Below are positions 33,056 to 41,133 of a stretch of 64,000 nucleotides of DNA, in pieces. Location: positions 1-64,000 of the forward strand of contig DASZJD010000123.1 in the NCBI GenBank assembly GCA_035948415.1, written 5' to 3'. The notes under the pieces were generated by a model that worked only from the letters and a program-made list of their open reading frames with translations, was not told the origin of the DNA and searched no databases. Numbering within the stretch: the stretch's first letter is position 1; every line of letters begins with the position of its first letter. A program made the translations under genes and the position numbers. The DNA comes from Acidimicrobiia bacterium. Lineage in GTDB: Bacteria > Actinomycetota > Acidimicrobiia > IMCC26256 > PALSA-555.

Positions 33056-33820
33056 TCAGACCCGGGCGACGCAGTGGTCGCTGCCCTCGGGGCGGCTGGC
33101 CTCGAAGTGCGGGGACGTCTCCCCGTACAGGCCGGCGAGCATGCCGCGGATCATGCCCCGGTCGAGCGCGCACACGACGTGCGGGTAGCGCTGCGCAGCG
33201 TCGCCGAACGGGCAGCACTCGGACACGATCGTGAAGTCGTCGCCGTCGGCCTCGGCGTGGGCGGCGAAGCCGTGGGCGGTGAGGGCGTCGGCGACCGCCG
33301 CGATCGCGGTGCGAGCCGACCGGTGCCCGGCGCCGGGGTCCATCCGCCGGGCGAGGTCGCGGCCGTACTCGTAGCCGACCTGGTCGGCGAGGGCCTCGGC
33401 CGGCTCGGGCCCGAGGGCGTCGAGCGCGCCGGCGAGCAGGCTGGCGAGCACGCCGTCGTGGCGGAGCGGGAGGGCGAGGGTGTCGTGGCCCGAGGCCCGG
33501 TAGCGCTTCGACGGGCGGCCGGCGGGCCGGGCCCCGTCCCCGGGGCGGGCGATCTCCACGAACAGGTACCCGCCGCCGGTGAGCTTCTCGAGGTGGTGGC
33601 GCGCCACGTTCGGGTGGAGGGCGAAGCGCTCGGCGACGTCGGCGGTCGTCACCCCCTCGGCGGCCTCCCGCACGAACAGGTAGATGTCGCGGCGGGTCGG
33701 GTCCCCGAAGGCGTTCGTCACCGCGGCGACGGCCGCGGTGAACTCGTCGGCGCTCAAGGCGCGTTCCCCGGCGGTGACGTCGGGGTCGTGGAGCGCCCGC
33801 AGGGCGGGTTCGCCGGCCAC
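33056..33820 (-). CDS. SufR-like Fe-S-sensing transcriptional regulator
   Basis: A 254-residue protein. The N-terminal winged helix (about 25-95) is of ArsR/DeoR kind, with TTADVAERFALHPNVARHHL. The C-terminal part has Cys202, Cys203, Cys217 and Cys250 in the spacing ECCPF...VVC...HC that binds a cluster in SufR regulators. It likely represses when loaded with a cluster. The GTG start is leaderless, with its TAGAAT -10 box overlapping a perfect palindrome. It heads an operon with cysteine desulfurase and diverges from mrp. Confidence 0.85.
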   Translation of the reverse strand: MAGEPALRALHDPDVTAGERALSADEFTAAVAAVTNAFGDPTRRDIYLFVREAAEGVTTADVAERFALHPNVARHHLEKLTGGGYLFVEIARPGDGARPAGRPSKRYRASGHDTLALPLRHDGVLASLLAGALDALGPEPAEALADQVGYEYGRDLARRMDPGAGHRSARTAIAAVADALTAHGFAAHAEADGDDFTIVSECCPFGDAAQRYPHVVCALDRGMIRGMLAGLYGETSPHFEASRPEGSDHCVARV

Positions 33821-33826
33821 GCCGGT

Positions 33827-33832
33827 ATTCTA
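33827..33832 (-). promoter_or_regulatory. -10 box, leaderless SufR-like gene
   Basis: TAGAAT on the minus strand, 6 bases before GTG 33820; its first bases lie inside the operator palindrome. Confidence 0.6.
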
Positions 33833-33845
33833 CCTACGCTGGTAG
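33830..33845. promoter_or_regulatory. Putative SufR-type operator
   Basis: CTACC-TACGCT-GGTAG, a perfect 5-base inverted repeat with a 6-base spacer, between the divergent regulator and mrp genes. It overlaps the regulator's -10 box, so binding would block its own transcription and probably that of mrp. Confidence 0.6.
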
Positions 33846-33873
33846 TGGAAAATCCCGTTCCCGGAGTGCCGCC

Positions 33874-35022
33874 GTGACCGTGTCCGACGCCGACGTGCGG
33901 GCGGCGCTGCGCGGGGTCGAGGACCCCGAGCTGGGGCGCTCGGTCACCGACCTCGGGATGGTCGCCGGGGTCGAGCGGGACGGGCCCGCGGTGGTCGTCC
34001 GCCTGGCGCTGCCGCTCCCCGAGGAGGGCTGGCCGCCGGACCGACTCGACGACCGGGTCCGCGCCGCCGCCCTGGCGCTGCCCGGGGTGGAGCGGGTGGC
34101 CGTCGAGCACCGGCCCATGACCGAGGCGGAGGCGGCCGGCGCCGCCCGGGTCTTGCGCGGCGAGCCGGCCGCGAACCCGCTGGCGGTGGTCGACGCCGCC
34201 GCCGGGCCGGCCCCGCCCTCGCCGCGCCGGAACCCGTTCACCGACGCCGCCACCCGGGTGCTGGCGGTGGCGTCGGGCAAGGGCGGCGTCGGCAAGTCGT
34301 CGGTGACCACGAACCTGGCGGTGGCGCTGGCCGCCCGCGGCCACCGCGCCGCGGCCCTCGACGCCGACGTTTGGGGCTTCTCGCTGCCGCGCATGTTCGG
34401 CGTCGACCATCCCCCGGGGCTCGTCGACGACGTGATCGTCCCGCCCCGAGCCCACGGGGTGCAGCTGGTGTCGATGGGCTTCTTCGCGCGCGACGACCAG
34501 GCCGTGATCTGGCGGGGACCGATGCTCCACAAGGCCCTCGAGCAGTTCATCACCGACGTGCACTGGAACGACCCCGACCAGCTCCTGGTCGACCTGCCCC
34601 CCGGCACCGGGGACGTGGCCCTCTCGATGGCCCAGCTGCTGCCCCGAGCCGAGGTGATCGTCGTCACCACCCCCCAGCCCGCGGCGCAGCGGGTGGCGCA
34701 GCGGAGCGCGGCGATGGCCGAGCGGGTGAACCTGCCCGTGGTCGGCGTCGTCGAGAACATGTCGTGGTTCACCGGCGACGACGGGAAGCGCTACGAGATC
34801 TTCGGGGCCGGCGGCGGCCAGGCCCTCGCCGACCAGCTCGGGGTGCCGCTGCTCGGCCAGATCCCGCTCGTGCCGGCGCTGCGGGCCGGCGGCGACGAGG
34901 GCCGGCCGATCACCGTCGCCGAGCCCGACAGCGAGGCGGCGGCGGCGTTCGTCGCCATCGCCGAGCGCCTCGACGCGCTGGCGCCCCGGCGGGTCCGCCA
35001 CCCCGAGCTCCGCATCTCCTGA
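33874..35022 (+). CDS. mrp: Mrp/NBP35 family ATP-binding Fe-S carrier (ApbC)
   Basis: A 382-residue P-loop protein. An N-terminal MIP18-like domain (4-80, with VEDPELGRSVTDLGMV) precedes the deviant Walker A GKGGVGKSS (135-143). VDLPPGTGDVALS and VVENMSWF follow. The CPxC pair found after ENMS in most bacteria is absent, as I recall for other actinobacterial Mrp proteins. It carries or inserts Fe-S clusters. The location opposite the SufR-like operator supports an Fe-S role. Confidence 0.9.
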   Translation: MTVSDADVRAALRGVEDPELGRSVTDLGMVAGVERDGPAVVVRLALPLPEEGWPPDRLDDRVRAAALALPGVERVAVEHRPMTEAEAAGAARVLRGEPAANPLAVVDAAAGPAPPSPRRNPFTDAATRVLAVASGKGGVGKSSVTTNLAVALAARGHRAAALDADVWGFSLPRMFGVDHPPGLVDDVIVPPRAHGVQLVSMGFFARDDQAVIWRGPMLHKALEQFITDVHWNDPDQLLVDLPPGTGDVALSMAQLLPRAEVIVVTTPQPAAQRVAQRSAAMAERVNLPVVGVVENMSWFTGDDGKRYEIFGAGGGQALADQLGVPLLGQIPLVPALRAGGDEGRPITVAEPDSEAAAAFVAIAERLDALAPRRVRHPELRIS

Positions 35023-35049
35023 GCGGAGCCGCACCGGCCCGGTTCGACG

Positions 35050-35055
35050 TACAGT
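35050..35055 (+). promoter_or_regulatory. -10 box, leaderless DUF3107 gene
   Basis: TACAGT, 6 bases before ATG 35062. Confidence 0.55.
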
Positions 35056-35061
35056 CGTCGC

Positions 35062-35292
35062 ATGGACGTCCGGATCGGCGTGCTCCACTCCCCGAAGGAG
35101 CTGACCGTCGAGGTCGACGGCGACGCCGCCGAGCTCGAGGAGTCCGTGAACGACGCCCTCCGCGAGGATCGGTCGGTGCTCTGGCTGACCGACGTGAGCG
35201 GCCGACGGGTCGGCGTGCCGGCCGAGCGGGTCGCCTACGTGGAGATCGACCTGGACGGCAGCACCAAGCGGGTCGGGTTCGGACCCGGCTGA
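35062..35292 (+). CDS. DUF3107 family protein
   Basis: A 76-residue protein matching DUF3107 from start to end: VRIGVLHSPKELTVEV, then VLWLTDVSGRRVGVPAERVAYVEI. The family is small, actinobacterial and of unknown function. Leaderless promoter. The gene lies 7 bases before the first ArsA-like gene, so it likely leads that operon. Confidence 0.85.
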   Translation: MDVRIGVLHSPKELTVEVDGDAAELEESVNDALREDRSVLWLTDVSGRRVGVPAERVAYVEIDLDGSTKRVGFGPG

Positions 35293-35299
35293 GCGCCCG

Positions 35300-36271
35300 G
35301 TGACCCCGGCGTCGCTCGGCGCAGGCTTCCTCGACCGCCGGCTCCTCTTCTTCACCGGCAAGGGCGGGGTCGGGAAGAGCACGGTCACGGCGGCGTCGGC
35401 GTTGCTCGCCGCCGACCGGGGGCGGCGGGTGCTGCTCGTCGAGGTCGACGCCAAGGGCAACCTCACGTCGCTGTTCGAGCACCCGCCGGTCGGCTTCGAC
35501 CCGGTGGAGGTGTACCCCGGGGTCAGCGCCATGCAGATGCGCACCGAGGCCGCGCTCAGCGAGTACCTCCGCCTGAACCTGCGGGTCCCGGTGCTCGGCC
35601 GCCTCGGGCCGCTCGCCAACGTCCTCGACTTCGTCGCCACCGCCGCGCCGGGCGTCAAGGAGATCCTCACCGTCGGCAAGGTGTGCTGGGAGGTCCGGGA
35701 GTCGCTGCAGGGTCGCGCCGACTGGGACGTGGTCATCGTCGACGCCGCGGCCACCGGCCACGTGGTCGCGCAGCTCGACTCGCCGCGCGCCATCCAGGAG
35801 CTGGTGCAGGTCGGGCCGGTCCGCCAGCAGACCGAGTGGATGGTCCAGCTCCTGTCGGACCCGAGCGTGACCGCCCTCCATGTCGTCACCGCGCCCGAGG
35901 AGATGCCGGTGAACGAGACCATCGAGCTGGTGGCGCGGGCGCGGGCCGAGCTGGCGGTGCCGCTCGGTTCGGTGGTCGTCAACCGGGTGCTGCCGGAGCC
36001 GTTCAACCGCGCCGACGAGCCCGCCTTCGAGGCGCTGCTCGACGGCCCGGCCCGGGACGAGCTCGAGGCCGACGTCGGGACGGGGGTCGGCGCCGTCCTC
36101 GAGGCGACGCGGCTGGCGGTGTCGCTGCGCCGGTCCCGGGCCGCCCACCTCGCCCGGCTACGCGACGTCGGCCTGCCCCTGCTCTACCTCCCGTACCTCT
36201 TCGTGCGCGATCACGGACTGCGCGTGACGCGCGTGGTTGCCGACCACCTCGCACGCGAGCTCGGGCTGTGA
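35300..36271 (+). CDS. ArsA/Get3-like ATPase, subunit A
   Basis: A 323-residue ATPase of the SIMIBI class. The deviant Walker A is GKGGVGKST (20-28) with signature Lys21; switch I-like EVDAKGN and VVIVDAAATGH follow. GTG start at 35300. The stop overlaps the next ArsA-like gene (GTGA), so the two are made together, like the mycobacterial Rv3679-Rv3680 pair next to whiB4. Arsenite transport is not implied; no arsB or arsR is present. Confidence 0.87.
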   Translation: MTPASLGAGFLDRRLLFFTGKGGVGKSTVTAASALLAADRGRRVLLVEVDAKGNLTSLFEHPPVGFDPVEVYPGVSAMQMRTEAALSEYLRLNLRVPVLGRLGPLANVLDFVATAAPGVKEILTVGKVCWEVRESLQGRADWDVVIVDAAATGHVVAQLDSPRAIQELVQVGPVRQQTEWMVQLLSDPSVTALHVVTAPEEMPVNETIELVARARAELAVPLGSVVVNRVLPEPFNRADEPAFEALLDGPARDELEADVGTGVGAVLEATRLAVSLRRSRAAHLARLRDVGLPLLYLPYLFVRDHGLRVTRVVADHLARELGL

Positions 36272-37455
36272 CGTCGACGAGCATCGAGCCGCTGCTCGCC
36301 TCCCGCGAGATCGTGGTGTTCTGCGGCTCGGGCGGGGTCGGGAAGACCACGACGGCGGCCGCCACGGCGCTGGTAGCGGCGGCCGAGCTCGGCGGCCGGG
36401 TCCTCGTGCTCACGATCGACCCCGCCCGCCGCCTCGCCGACGCGCTCGGCCTCGAGTCCATCGGCAACGTCGAGCGGCGGGTGCCCGACGAGGCGCTGCG
36501 AGGCGCGGGCCTCGAGCCTCGCGGCGAGCTGTTCGCGGCGATGCTCGACACCAAGGCGTCGTGGGACGACCTCGTCTTGCGCCACGCCCCCGACGAGGAG
36601 ACCGCGTACAAGGTCCTTGGGAACAGCCTCTACCAGAACATCACGGCCCGCTTCGTGCAGAGCCACGACTACATCGCCATGGAGCGCCTCTACGACCTCC
36701 ACACCAACGGCCGCTACGACCTCATCGTCGTCGACACGCCGCCGACCCGAAACGCCATCGACTTCCTCGAGGCGCCGAAGCGCATGGCTGAGTTCTTCGG
36801 GGGGCGGCTGCTGCGGTGGCTGACCATGCCGTACCGGCTCGGCGGGCGTCGCGGCGCCCGGGTCGTGAACTTCGCCAGCCGGCCCTTCTACCAGCTGGCC
36901 GACCGGATCCTCGGCAGCCAGTTCCTCCAGGACATCGCCGAGTTCTTCCTGAGCTTCCAGAGCATGTACGACGGGTTCGTCGCTCGCGCCGAGGCCGTCG
37001 AGCGGCTCCTCCACGACCGGCGCACGACGTTCGCGGTCGTCACGACGCTGGAGGGGGCACCGCTCCGCGAGGCGGAGTTCTTCGCCCGGGAGCTCACGCG
37101 CCGCCAGTACCCGTTCGGCGCCATGGTGCTGAACCGGGTGCTGCCCGAGTTCCTGTCCTCGGCCGACGGCCAGGCCGCGGCGGCGACGCTCGCCGACCAC
37201 GCCGACGAGATCGCCAAGCAGCTGGCGGGCCTCGACGAGCCCGTCCTCCAGGAGCCGGACCGGGTCACCCGGGTGCTGCGCACGATGGCGGGGACGTTCC
37301 GTGACTACAGCGTCGTGGCCACGCGCGAGCGGGAGCTGCGAGCCGAGGTCGCGGGGCTGCCCGAGGTCGTCGCCTCGGTGCCGGCCTTCCCCGACGACGT
37401 CCACGACCTCGCCGGGCTGGCGCAGATCGGCCGGGCGCTGCTCGGGACTCCGTAA
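36268..37455 (+). CDS. ArsA/Get3-like ATPase, subunit B
   Basis: A 395-residue ATPase related to the previous gene. Its P-loop is GSGGVGKTT (20-28): the signature Lys is Ser21 here, so it cannot complete a neighbour's active site in the usual way. LTIDPARRLADALG and VDTPPTRNAIDFL are the switch regions. A hydrophobic segment around 200-225 may bind client helices. With subunit A it probably forms an asymmetric dimer with one competent composite site, which is inference. The stop TAA doubles as the start of the next -10 box. Confidence 0.85.
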   Translation: MTSTSIEPLLASREIVVFCGSGGVGKTTTAAATALVAAAELGGRVLVLTIDPARRLADALGLESIGNVERRVPDEALRGAGLEPRGELFAAMLDTKASWDDLVLRHAPDEETAYKVLGNSLYQNITARFVQSHDYIAMERLYDLHTNGRYDLIVVDTPPTRNAIDFLEAPKRMAEFFGGRLLRWLTMPYRLGGRRGARVVNFASRPFYQLADRILGSQFLQDIAEFFLSFQSMYDGFVARAEAVERLLHDRRTTFAVVTTLEGAPLREAEFFARELTRRQYPFGAMVLNRVLPEFLSSADGQAAAATLADHADEIAKQLAGLDEPVLQEPDRVTRVLRTMAGTFRDYSVVATRERELRAEVAGLPEVVASVPAFPDDVHDLAGLAQIGRALLGTP

Positions 37456-37458
37456 CCT
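37453..37458 (+). promoter_or_regulatory. -10 box, leaderless histidine kinase gene
   Basis: TAACCT, 6 bases before ATG 37465. Its first three bases are the stop codon of the ArsA-like gene. Confidence 0.55.
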
Positions 37459-37464
37459 CTGCCT

Positions 37465-38949
37465 ATGGCCGTCGGGCTGCTCGACCTCGCGCACGCGAAC
37501 ACCGACCTGCAGGGCGCGGCGCTGCGGCACCTGCAGCGGCTCGTGGCGTCGTGGCAGCCGCTGGCCGACCTGTGCTTCGCCGACCTCATCGCCCTGGCCC
37601 CGGTCGAGGGCGAGGAGGGGCACCGCTTCGTGGTGCTGGCCCACGTCCGTCCGGTCACGGGCCAGACCCTCTACCCGGCCGAGCTCGTGGGCACCGTGGT
37701 CCAGGAGGTGGAGCGGCCGCTCGTGGCCCGCGCCTGGCGGAAGCACGAGATCGTCGGCGGCGACGCCACCGTGCTCGGGTCGGCGGAGCGGGCCCGCACC
37801 CAGTGCATCCCGCTCCTGCTCCGCGACGAGCCGATCGCGGTCGTGAGCCGGGAGGCGCCGACCGCATCGGGCCGGCGGCAGGGCGAGCTGGAGCGCGTCT
37901 ACCTCGACACCTTCGAGCGCTTCGCGCGGATGATGACCGAGGAGGCGTTCCCGTTCGCCCGCGACGAGGTGCAGCTGGAGGAGGCACCCCGTGTCGCCGA
38001 CGGCGTGATCCTGCTCGACGACCAGCTCCAGATCCGGTTCACGAGCCCGAACGCGATCAGCTCGCTGCACCGGATGGGGATCCACGCCTACACGAACGGA
38101 CTCCAGCTCGGAGAGATCGGCTTCGACCAGGACGCGGCCGAGACCGCGTTCCGGCTCCGGGTCCCGGTCACCGAGGAGATCGAGCGCGGCGAGACGTCGC
38201 TGCTCATCCAGGCCATCCCGCTCCTCGAGCACGGTCGTTCGACCGGCGCCATGCTGCTGGTCCGCGACGTGACCGACCTCCGCCGTCGTGACCGGATCCT
38301 GCTCTCGAAGGACGCCACGATCCGCGAGATCCACCACCGGGTGAAGAACAACCTCCAGACCATCGCCGCGCTGCTGCGGCTGCAGGGGCGCCGGCTGCAC
38401 TCGACCGAGGCCCAGGAGGCGATCAAGGAGTCGGAGCGGCGGATCCGGTCGATCGCGATCGTCCACGAGACGCTGTCTCGCGACGCCGCCGACATCGTCG
38501 ACTTCGCCGACATCATCGGCCCGCTCGTCCGCGTCGTCGAGGAGACGGTGTCGACGCCGGAGCTGCGGCTGCACTTCGACGTCGAGGGCGACGCGGGCTG
38601 GCTGCCGGGAGAGGTGGCCACGCCGCTGGCGGTCGCGCTCAACGAGCTGATGCAGAACGCGGTCGACCACGCCTTCCCGGTCGACGAGGGCGGCCCGAGC
38701 GAGGGTCACGTCCGGGTGCGGCTCCGCCGCGGCGAGGGCGAGCTGGCCATCGACGTCATCGACGACGGCGTGGGGCTGCCGCCCGGCTTCACGCTCGAGC
38801 AGTCGCGCGGGCTGGGCCTCTCGATCGTGCAGGGGCTGGTGACGAGCGAGCTCGGGGGCTCGCTCGAGCTCCGCGACGACGGCGGCACCCGCGTGAGCCT
38901 GCGGGTCCCGCTGAAGCCGGCCGGGCGGGTCGAGCTCGAGACCCTCTAG
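37465..38949 (+). CDS. PdtaS-type sensor histidine kinase (HisKA_2)
   Basis: A 494-residue soluble kinase. A GAF-like N-terminal domain (about 5-165) and PAS domain (170-275) precede the HisKA_2 helix with EIHHRVKNNLQT (His290/His291 phospho-acceptor) and an HATPase domain (about 385-490: NELMQNAVDHAF, DDGVGLPPGF, GLGLSIVQGL). This architecture is that of mycobacterial PdtaS, which signals to the RNA-binding antiterminator PdtaR. No response regulator gene is in the window. As in mycobacteria, a whiB gene lies alongside. Confidence 0.88.
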   Translation: MAVGLLDLAHANTDLQGAALRHLQRLVASWQPLADLCFADLIALAPVEGEEGHRFVVLAHVRPVTGQTLYPAELVGTVVQEVERPLVARAWRKHEIVGGDATVLGSAERARTQCIPLLLRDEPIAVVSREAPTASGRRQGELERVYLDTFERFARMMTEEAFPFARDEVQLEEAPRVADGVILLDDQLQIRFTSPNAISSLHRMGIHAYTNGLQLGEIGFDQDAAETAFRLRVPVTEEIERGETSLLIQAIPLLEHGRSTGAMLLVRDVTDLRRRDRILLSKDATIREIHHRVKNNLQTIAALLRLQGRRLHSTEAQEAIKESERRIRSIAIVHETLSRDAADIVDFADIIGPLVRVVEETVSTPELRLHFDVEGDAGWLPGEVATPLAVALNELMQNAVDHAFPVDEGGPSEGHVRVRLRRGEGELAIDVIDDGVGLPPGFTLEQSRGLGLSIVQGLVTSELGGSLELRDDGGTRVSLRVPLKPAGRVELETL

Positions 38950-38990
38950 GCGCGGCGGCGCCGGCCGGCGCGGAGCCGGTCAGGAGCGGT

Positions 38991-39281
38991 TCAGCAGGCG
39001 GCGCGCTGGCGGGCGACCCAGGCCTTGCGGAGCTTGCGGCGCTCCTCCTCGGTGGTGCCGCCCCAGATCCCGGCCTCCTGGTTGGTGGCGAGGGCGAACT
39101 CGAGGCACTCGTCGGTGACGAGGCAGGCGGTGCAGATGCGCCGCGCCGTCTCGATCTGCTCGAGGGCCGGGCCGGTGGTCCCGATGGGGAAGAAGACGTC
39201 CGGGTCGGAGTCCCGGCAGGCTGAGCGCCCCCGCCAGGCCTCGGCGTCCCAGTCGTGCGTGCGGATCCACGTCAGCGCCAC
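38991..39281 (-). CDS. WhiB family Fe-S transcription factor
   Basis: A 96-residue WhiB protein. Four cluster ligands: Cys22, Cys50, Cys53 and Cys59 (C-x27-C-x2-C-x5-C). GIWGGTTEEERR and a basic tail with RKLRKAW give the sigma-binding turn and DNA-contact region. GTG 39281 was chosen for the GAGGA site 5 bases upstream and the correct family length. Of the mycobacterial members it is most like WhiB1 in length and in its place beside pdtaS, which suggests but does not prove orthology. Confidence 0.93.
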   Translation of the reverse strand: MALTWIRTHDWDAEAWRGRSACRDSDPDVFFPIGTTGPALEQIETARRICTACLVTDECLEFALATNQEAGIWGGTTEEERRKLRKAWVARQRAAC

Positions 39282-39449
39282 TGCTGTCCTCAGTTTCTCG
39301 GCCTTCGGGCCGTCGAACCTTGCCCCCGCTGCCGGGCCGACAGGCTCCGGCGCGTCCCTGCTCCCGGGCCGTCGCCCTGGAGCCACGGAGCGTAGATGCC
39401 GGACGCGGTCGTCCACAAGGGCCTTGACCTGGGGTTTCGCGTCGACCCG

Positions 39450-39455
39450 TAGCAT
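39450..39455 (+). promoter_or_regulatory. -10 box, leaderless GDPD gene
   Basis: TAGCAT, 7 bases before GTG 39463. It decides this start over several upstream in-frame codons. Confidence 0.5.
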
Positions 39456-39462
39456 CCGCCGG

Positions 39463-40176
39463 GTGCGCGCCCGCCCCGCCGCTCGGGTGTGGGCCCACCG
39501 GGGGGCCCGCCGGCGGGCGCCCGAGAACACCCTCGAGGCGTTCCGGCTGGCGCTGGCGCTGGGCGCCGACGGGGTCGAGCTCGACGCCCGCCGCAGCGCC
39601 GACGGCGTGGTCGTCGTCCACCACGACGTCGCCGCCCCCGGGTTCGGGGTGCTGGCCGACCGTCCCTTCGCGGAGTTGCGGGCGGCCCGCCCGGACATCC
39701 CGACGCTCGACGAGGCCCTCGACGCCTGCACCGGCGCGCTCGTGAACGTCGAGGTCAAGAACCTCCCGGGCGAGCGGGACTACGACCCGGGTGACCGGGT
39801 GGCGGCGCTCGTGGCCGAGCGGCTGCTGGGCCGGGGCGGCGACGACGTCGTGGTCTCGTCGTTCAACCTGGCCACCCTCGACCGGTACCGGCAACTCGAC
39901 CCGGGCCGGCCGACGGGCCTGCTCACGCTGCGCGGCTTCGACCCGCGCGACGCGCTGGCGCTGGCGGCCGACCGAGGCCACGCCGCGCTGCACCCGGACG
40001 TGCGGGGGCTGCGCCGGCTGGCGCCGGCGCTGGTCGAGCGGGCCCACGCGCTCGGGCTGGCCGTGCACGTGTGGACGGTGAACGACGCGGCGCGGATCCG
40101 CCGGCTGGCGGCCGCCGGTGTCGACGCGCTCATCACCGACGTGCCCGACCTCGCGGCCCGGGCCCTCGGCCGGTGA
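39463..40176 (+). CDS. Glycerophosphodiester phosphodiesterase
   Basis: A 237-residue TIM-barrel phosphodiesterase that hydrolyses glycerophosphodiesters to glycerol-3-phosphate and an alcohol. AHRGARRRAPENTLEAF contains the catalytic His and the metal Glu; VELDARRSADGVVVVHHD gives further metal ligands and the second His. VWTVND is near the C-terminus. No signal peptide, so cytoplasmic. It converges with a lipid-kinase gene 4 bases away. Confidence 0.9.
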   Translation: MRARPAARVWAHRGARRRAPENTLEAFRLALALGADGVELDARRSADGVVVVHHDVAAPGFGVLADRPFAELRAARPDIPTLDEALDACTGALVNVEVKNLPGERDYDPGDRVAALVAERLLGRGGDDVVVSSFNLATLDRYRQLDPGRPTGLLTLRGFDPRDALALAADRGHAALHPDVRGLRRLAPALVERAHALGLAVHVWTVNDAARIRRLAAAGVDALITDVPDLAARALGR

Positions 40177-40180
40177 CCGG

Positions 40181-41101
40181 TCAGCCGATCGGCATCACGA
40201 CGGTCAGGCAGGCGGGCTCGTAGCGGACCTCGAGTCGCTCGACCTCGCCCAGGTAGTCGCCGTCGACCTGCCACGGGAACGGGGAGCTCTCGGCGACGAA
40301 GGCCACGGCGTCGAGGTCGGCGAGCTGCACGATGTCACCGTCGCGCTCGAGCCGGCGGCCGGTGACCATCGCCGACAGCGCCGCCGGGAGCAGCACCCGG
40401 GTCTCGAGGTGGCGGAACAGGGTCAGCGCCAGCTTGCGGTCGAGCCCGGCGGCGTGGGTGACGGTGAGCGGGCGCAGCCCGAAGAACGCGTAGGGGGTGG
40501 TGTTCGACACGACGGCGAAGAACCCGTTCCCGATCGTCTCGGCGCCGACCTCCACGCGGTAGGTGGGGTGGGCGCGGTCGTAGCCGCGGAAGAAGGTGGT
40601 GAGGGCGGTGACCGCGAAGGCGGGGTGGGCGAGGCGCCGCTTCAGCCAGGCGTGGCGCTCCATCTGCTCGATCACCTCGGCGTCGAACCCGGTGCCCAGG
40701 TGGAAGAGGAACCGGCGCCCGTTGCCGGCGCCGAGGCCGACGCGCCGGAACGAGCGGGCGGCGAGGCTGGCCACGAGCTGCTCGGTCGCCGGGCGGAGCG
40801 AGTTCGGCACGCCGATGGTGCGGGCGAACACGTTCGTCGACCCGCCGGGCAGCGCCGCGAGCGCGGTTTCGGTGCCGGCGAGCCCGTTGGCGGCCTCGTT
40901 CAAGGTGCCGTCACCGGCGGCGACGACCACGGCGTCGAAGCCCTCGCGTGCCGCGTTGCGGGCGAGCCGGGTGGCGTGGCCGCGCCGGACGGTCTCGGCC
41001 ACCTCGAGGCGGTGCGCTTCGCCGAGCGCGTGCTGGATGCGAACGCGTCGCCGCGGCGTCATCGACGACGCGGTCGGATTCACGACGAGGAGGAGCCGCA
41101 C
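40181..41101 (-). CDS. Diacylglycerol/lipid kinase family protein
   Basis: A 306-residue DAGK-catalytic-domain protein (DgkB/sphingosine-kinase fold). ATP-binding AAGDGTLNEAANG and PGGSTNVFAR are clear; VNPTA starts the fold. It phosphorylates a lipid hydroxyl such as diacylglycerol at the membrane. GTG start with TAACCT 8 bases upstream, back to back with the uracil-DNA glycosylase promoter. True lipid substrate unknown. Confidence 0.88.
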   Translation of the reverse strand: MRLLLVVNPTASSMTPRRRVRIQHALGEAHRLEVAETVRRGHATRLARNAAREGFDAVVVAAGDGTLNEAANGLAGTETALAALPGGSTNVFARTIGVPNSLRPATEQLVASLAARSFRRVGLGAGNGRRFLFHLGTGFDAEVIEQMERHAWLKRRLAHPAFAVTALTTFFRGYDRAHPTYRVEVGAETIGNGFFAVVSNTTPYAFFGLRPLTVTHAAGLDRKLALTLFRHLETRVLLPAALSAMVTGRRLERDGDIVQLADLDAVAFVAESSPFPWQVDGDYLGEVERLEVRYEPACLTVVMPIG

Positions 41102-41109
41102 GGCGGGGC

Positions 41110-41115
41110 AGGTTA
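41110..41115 (-). promoter_or_regulatory. -10 box, leaderless lipid-kinase gene
   Basis: TAACCT on the minus strand, 8 bases before GTG 41101. Confidence 0.45.
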
Positions 41116-41121
41116 GGGCGG

Positions 41122-41127
41122 TACCGT
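41122..41127 (+). promoter_or_regulatory. -10 box, leaderless uracil-DNA glycosylase gene
   Basis: TACCGT, 6 bases before GTG 41134; 6 bases from the divergent -10 box. Confidence 0.5.
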
Positions 41128-41133
41128 CCGCGG

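Noticed and set aside
35300-37455. Arsenite efflux ATPase function for the ArsA-like pair
   Set aside because: No arsB, arsR or arsD nearby; organisation fits the Get3-like pair known beside whiB genes.
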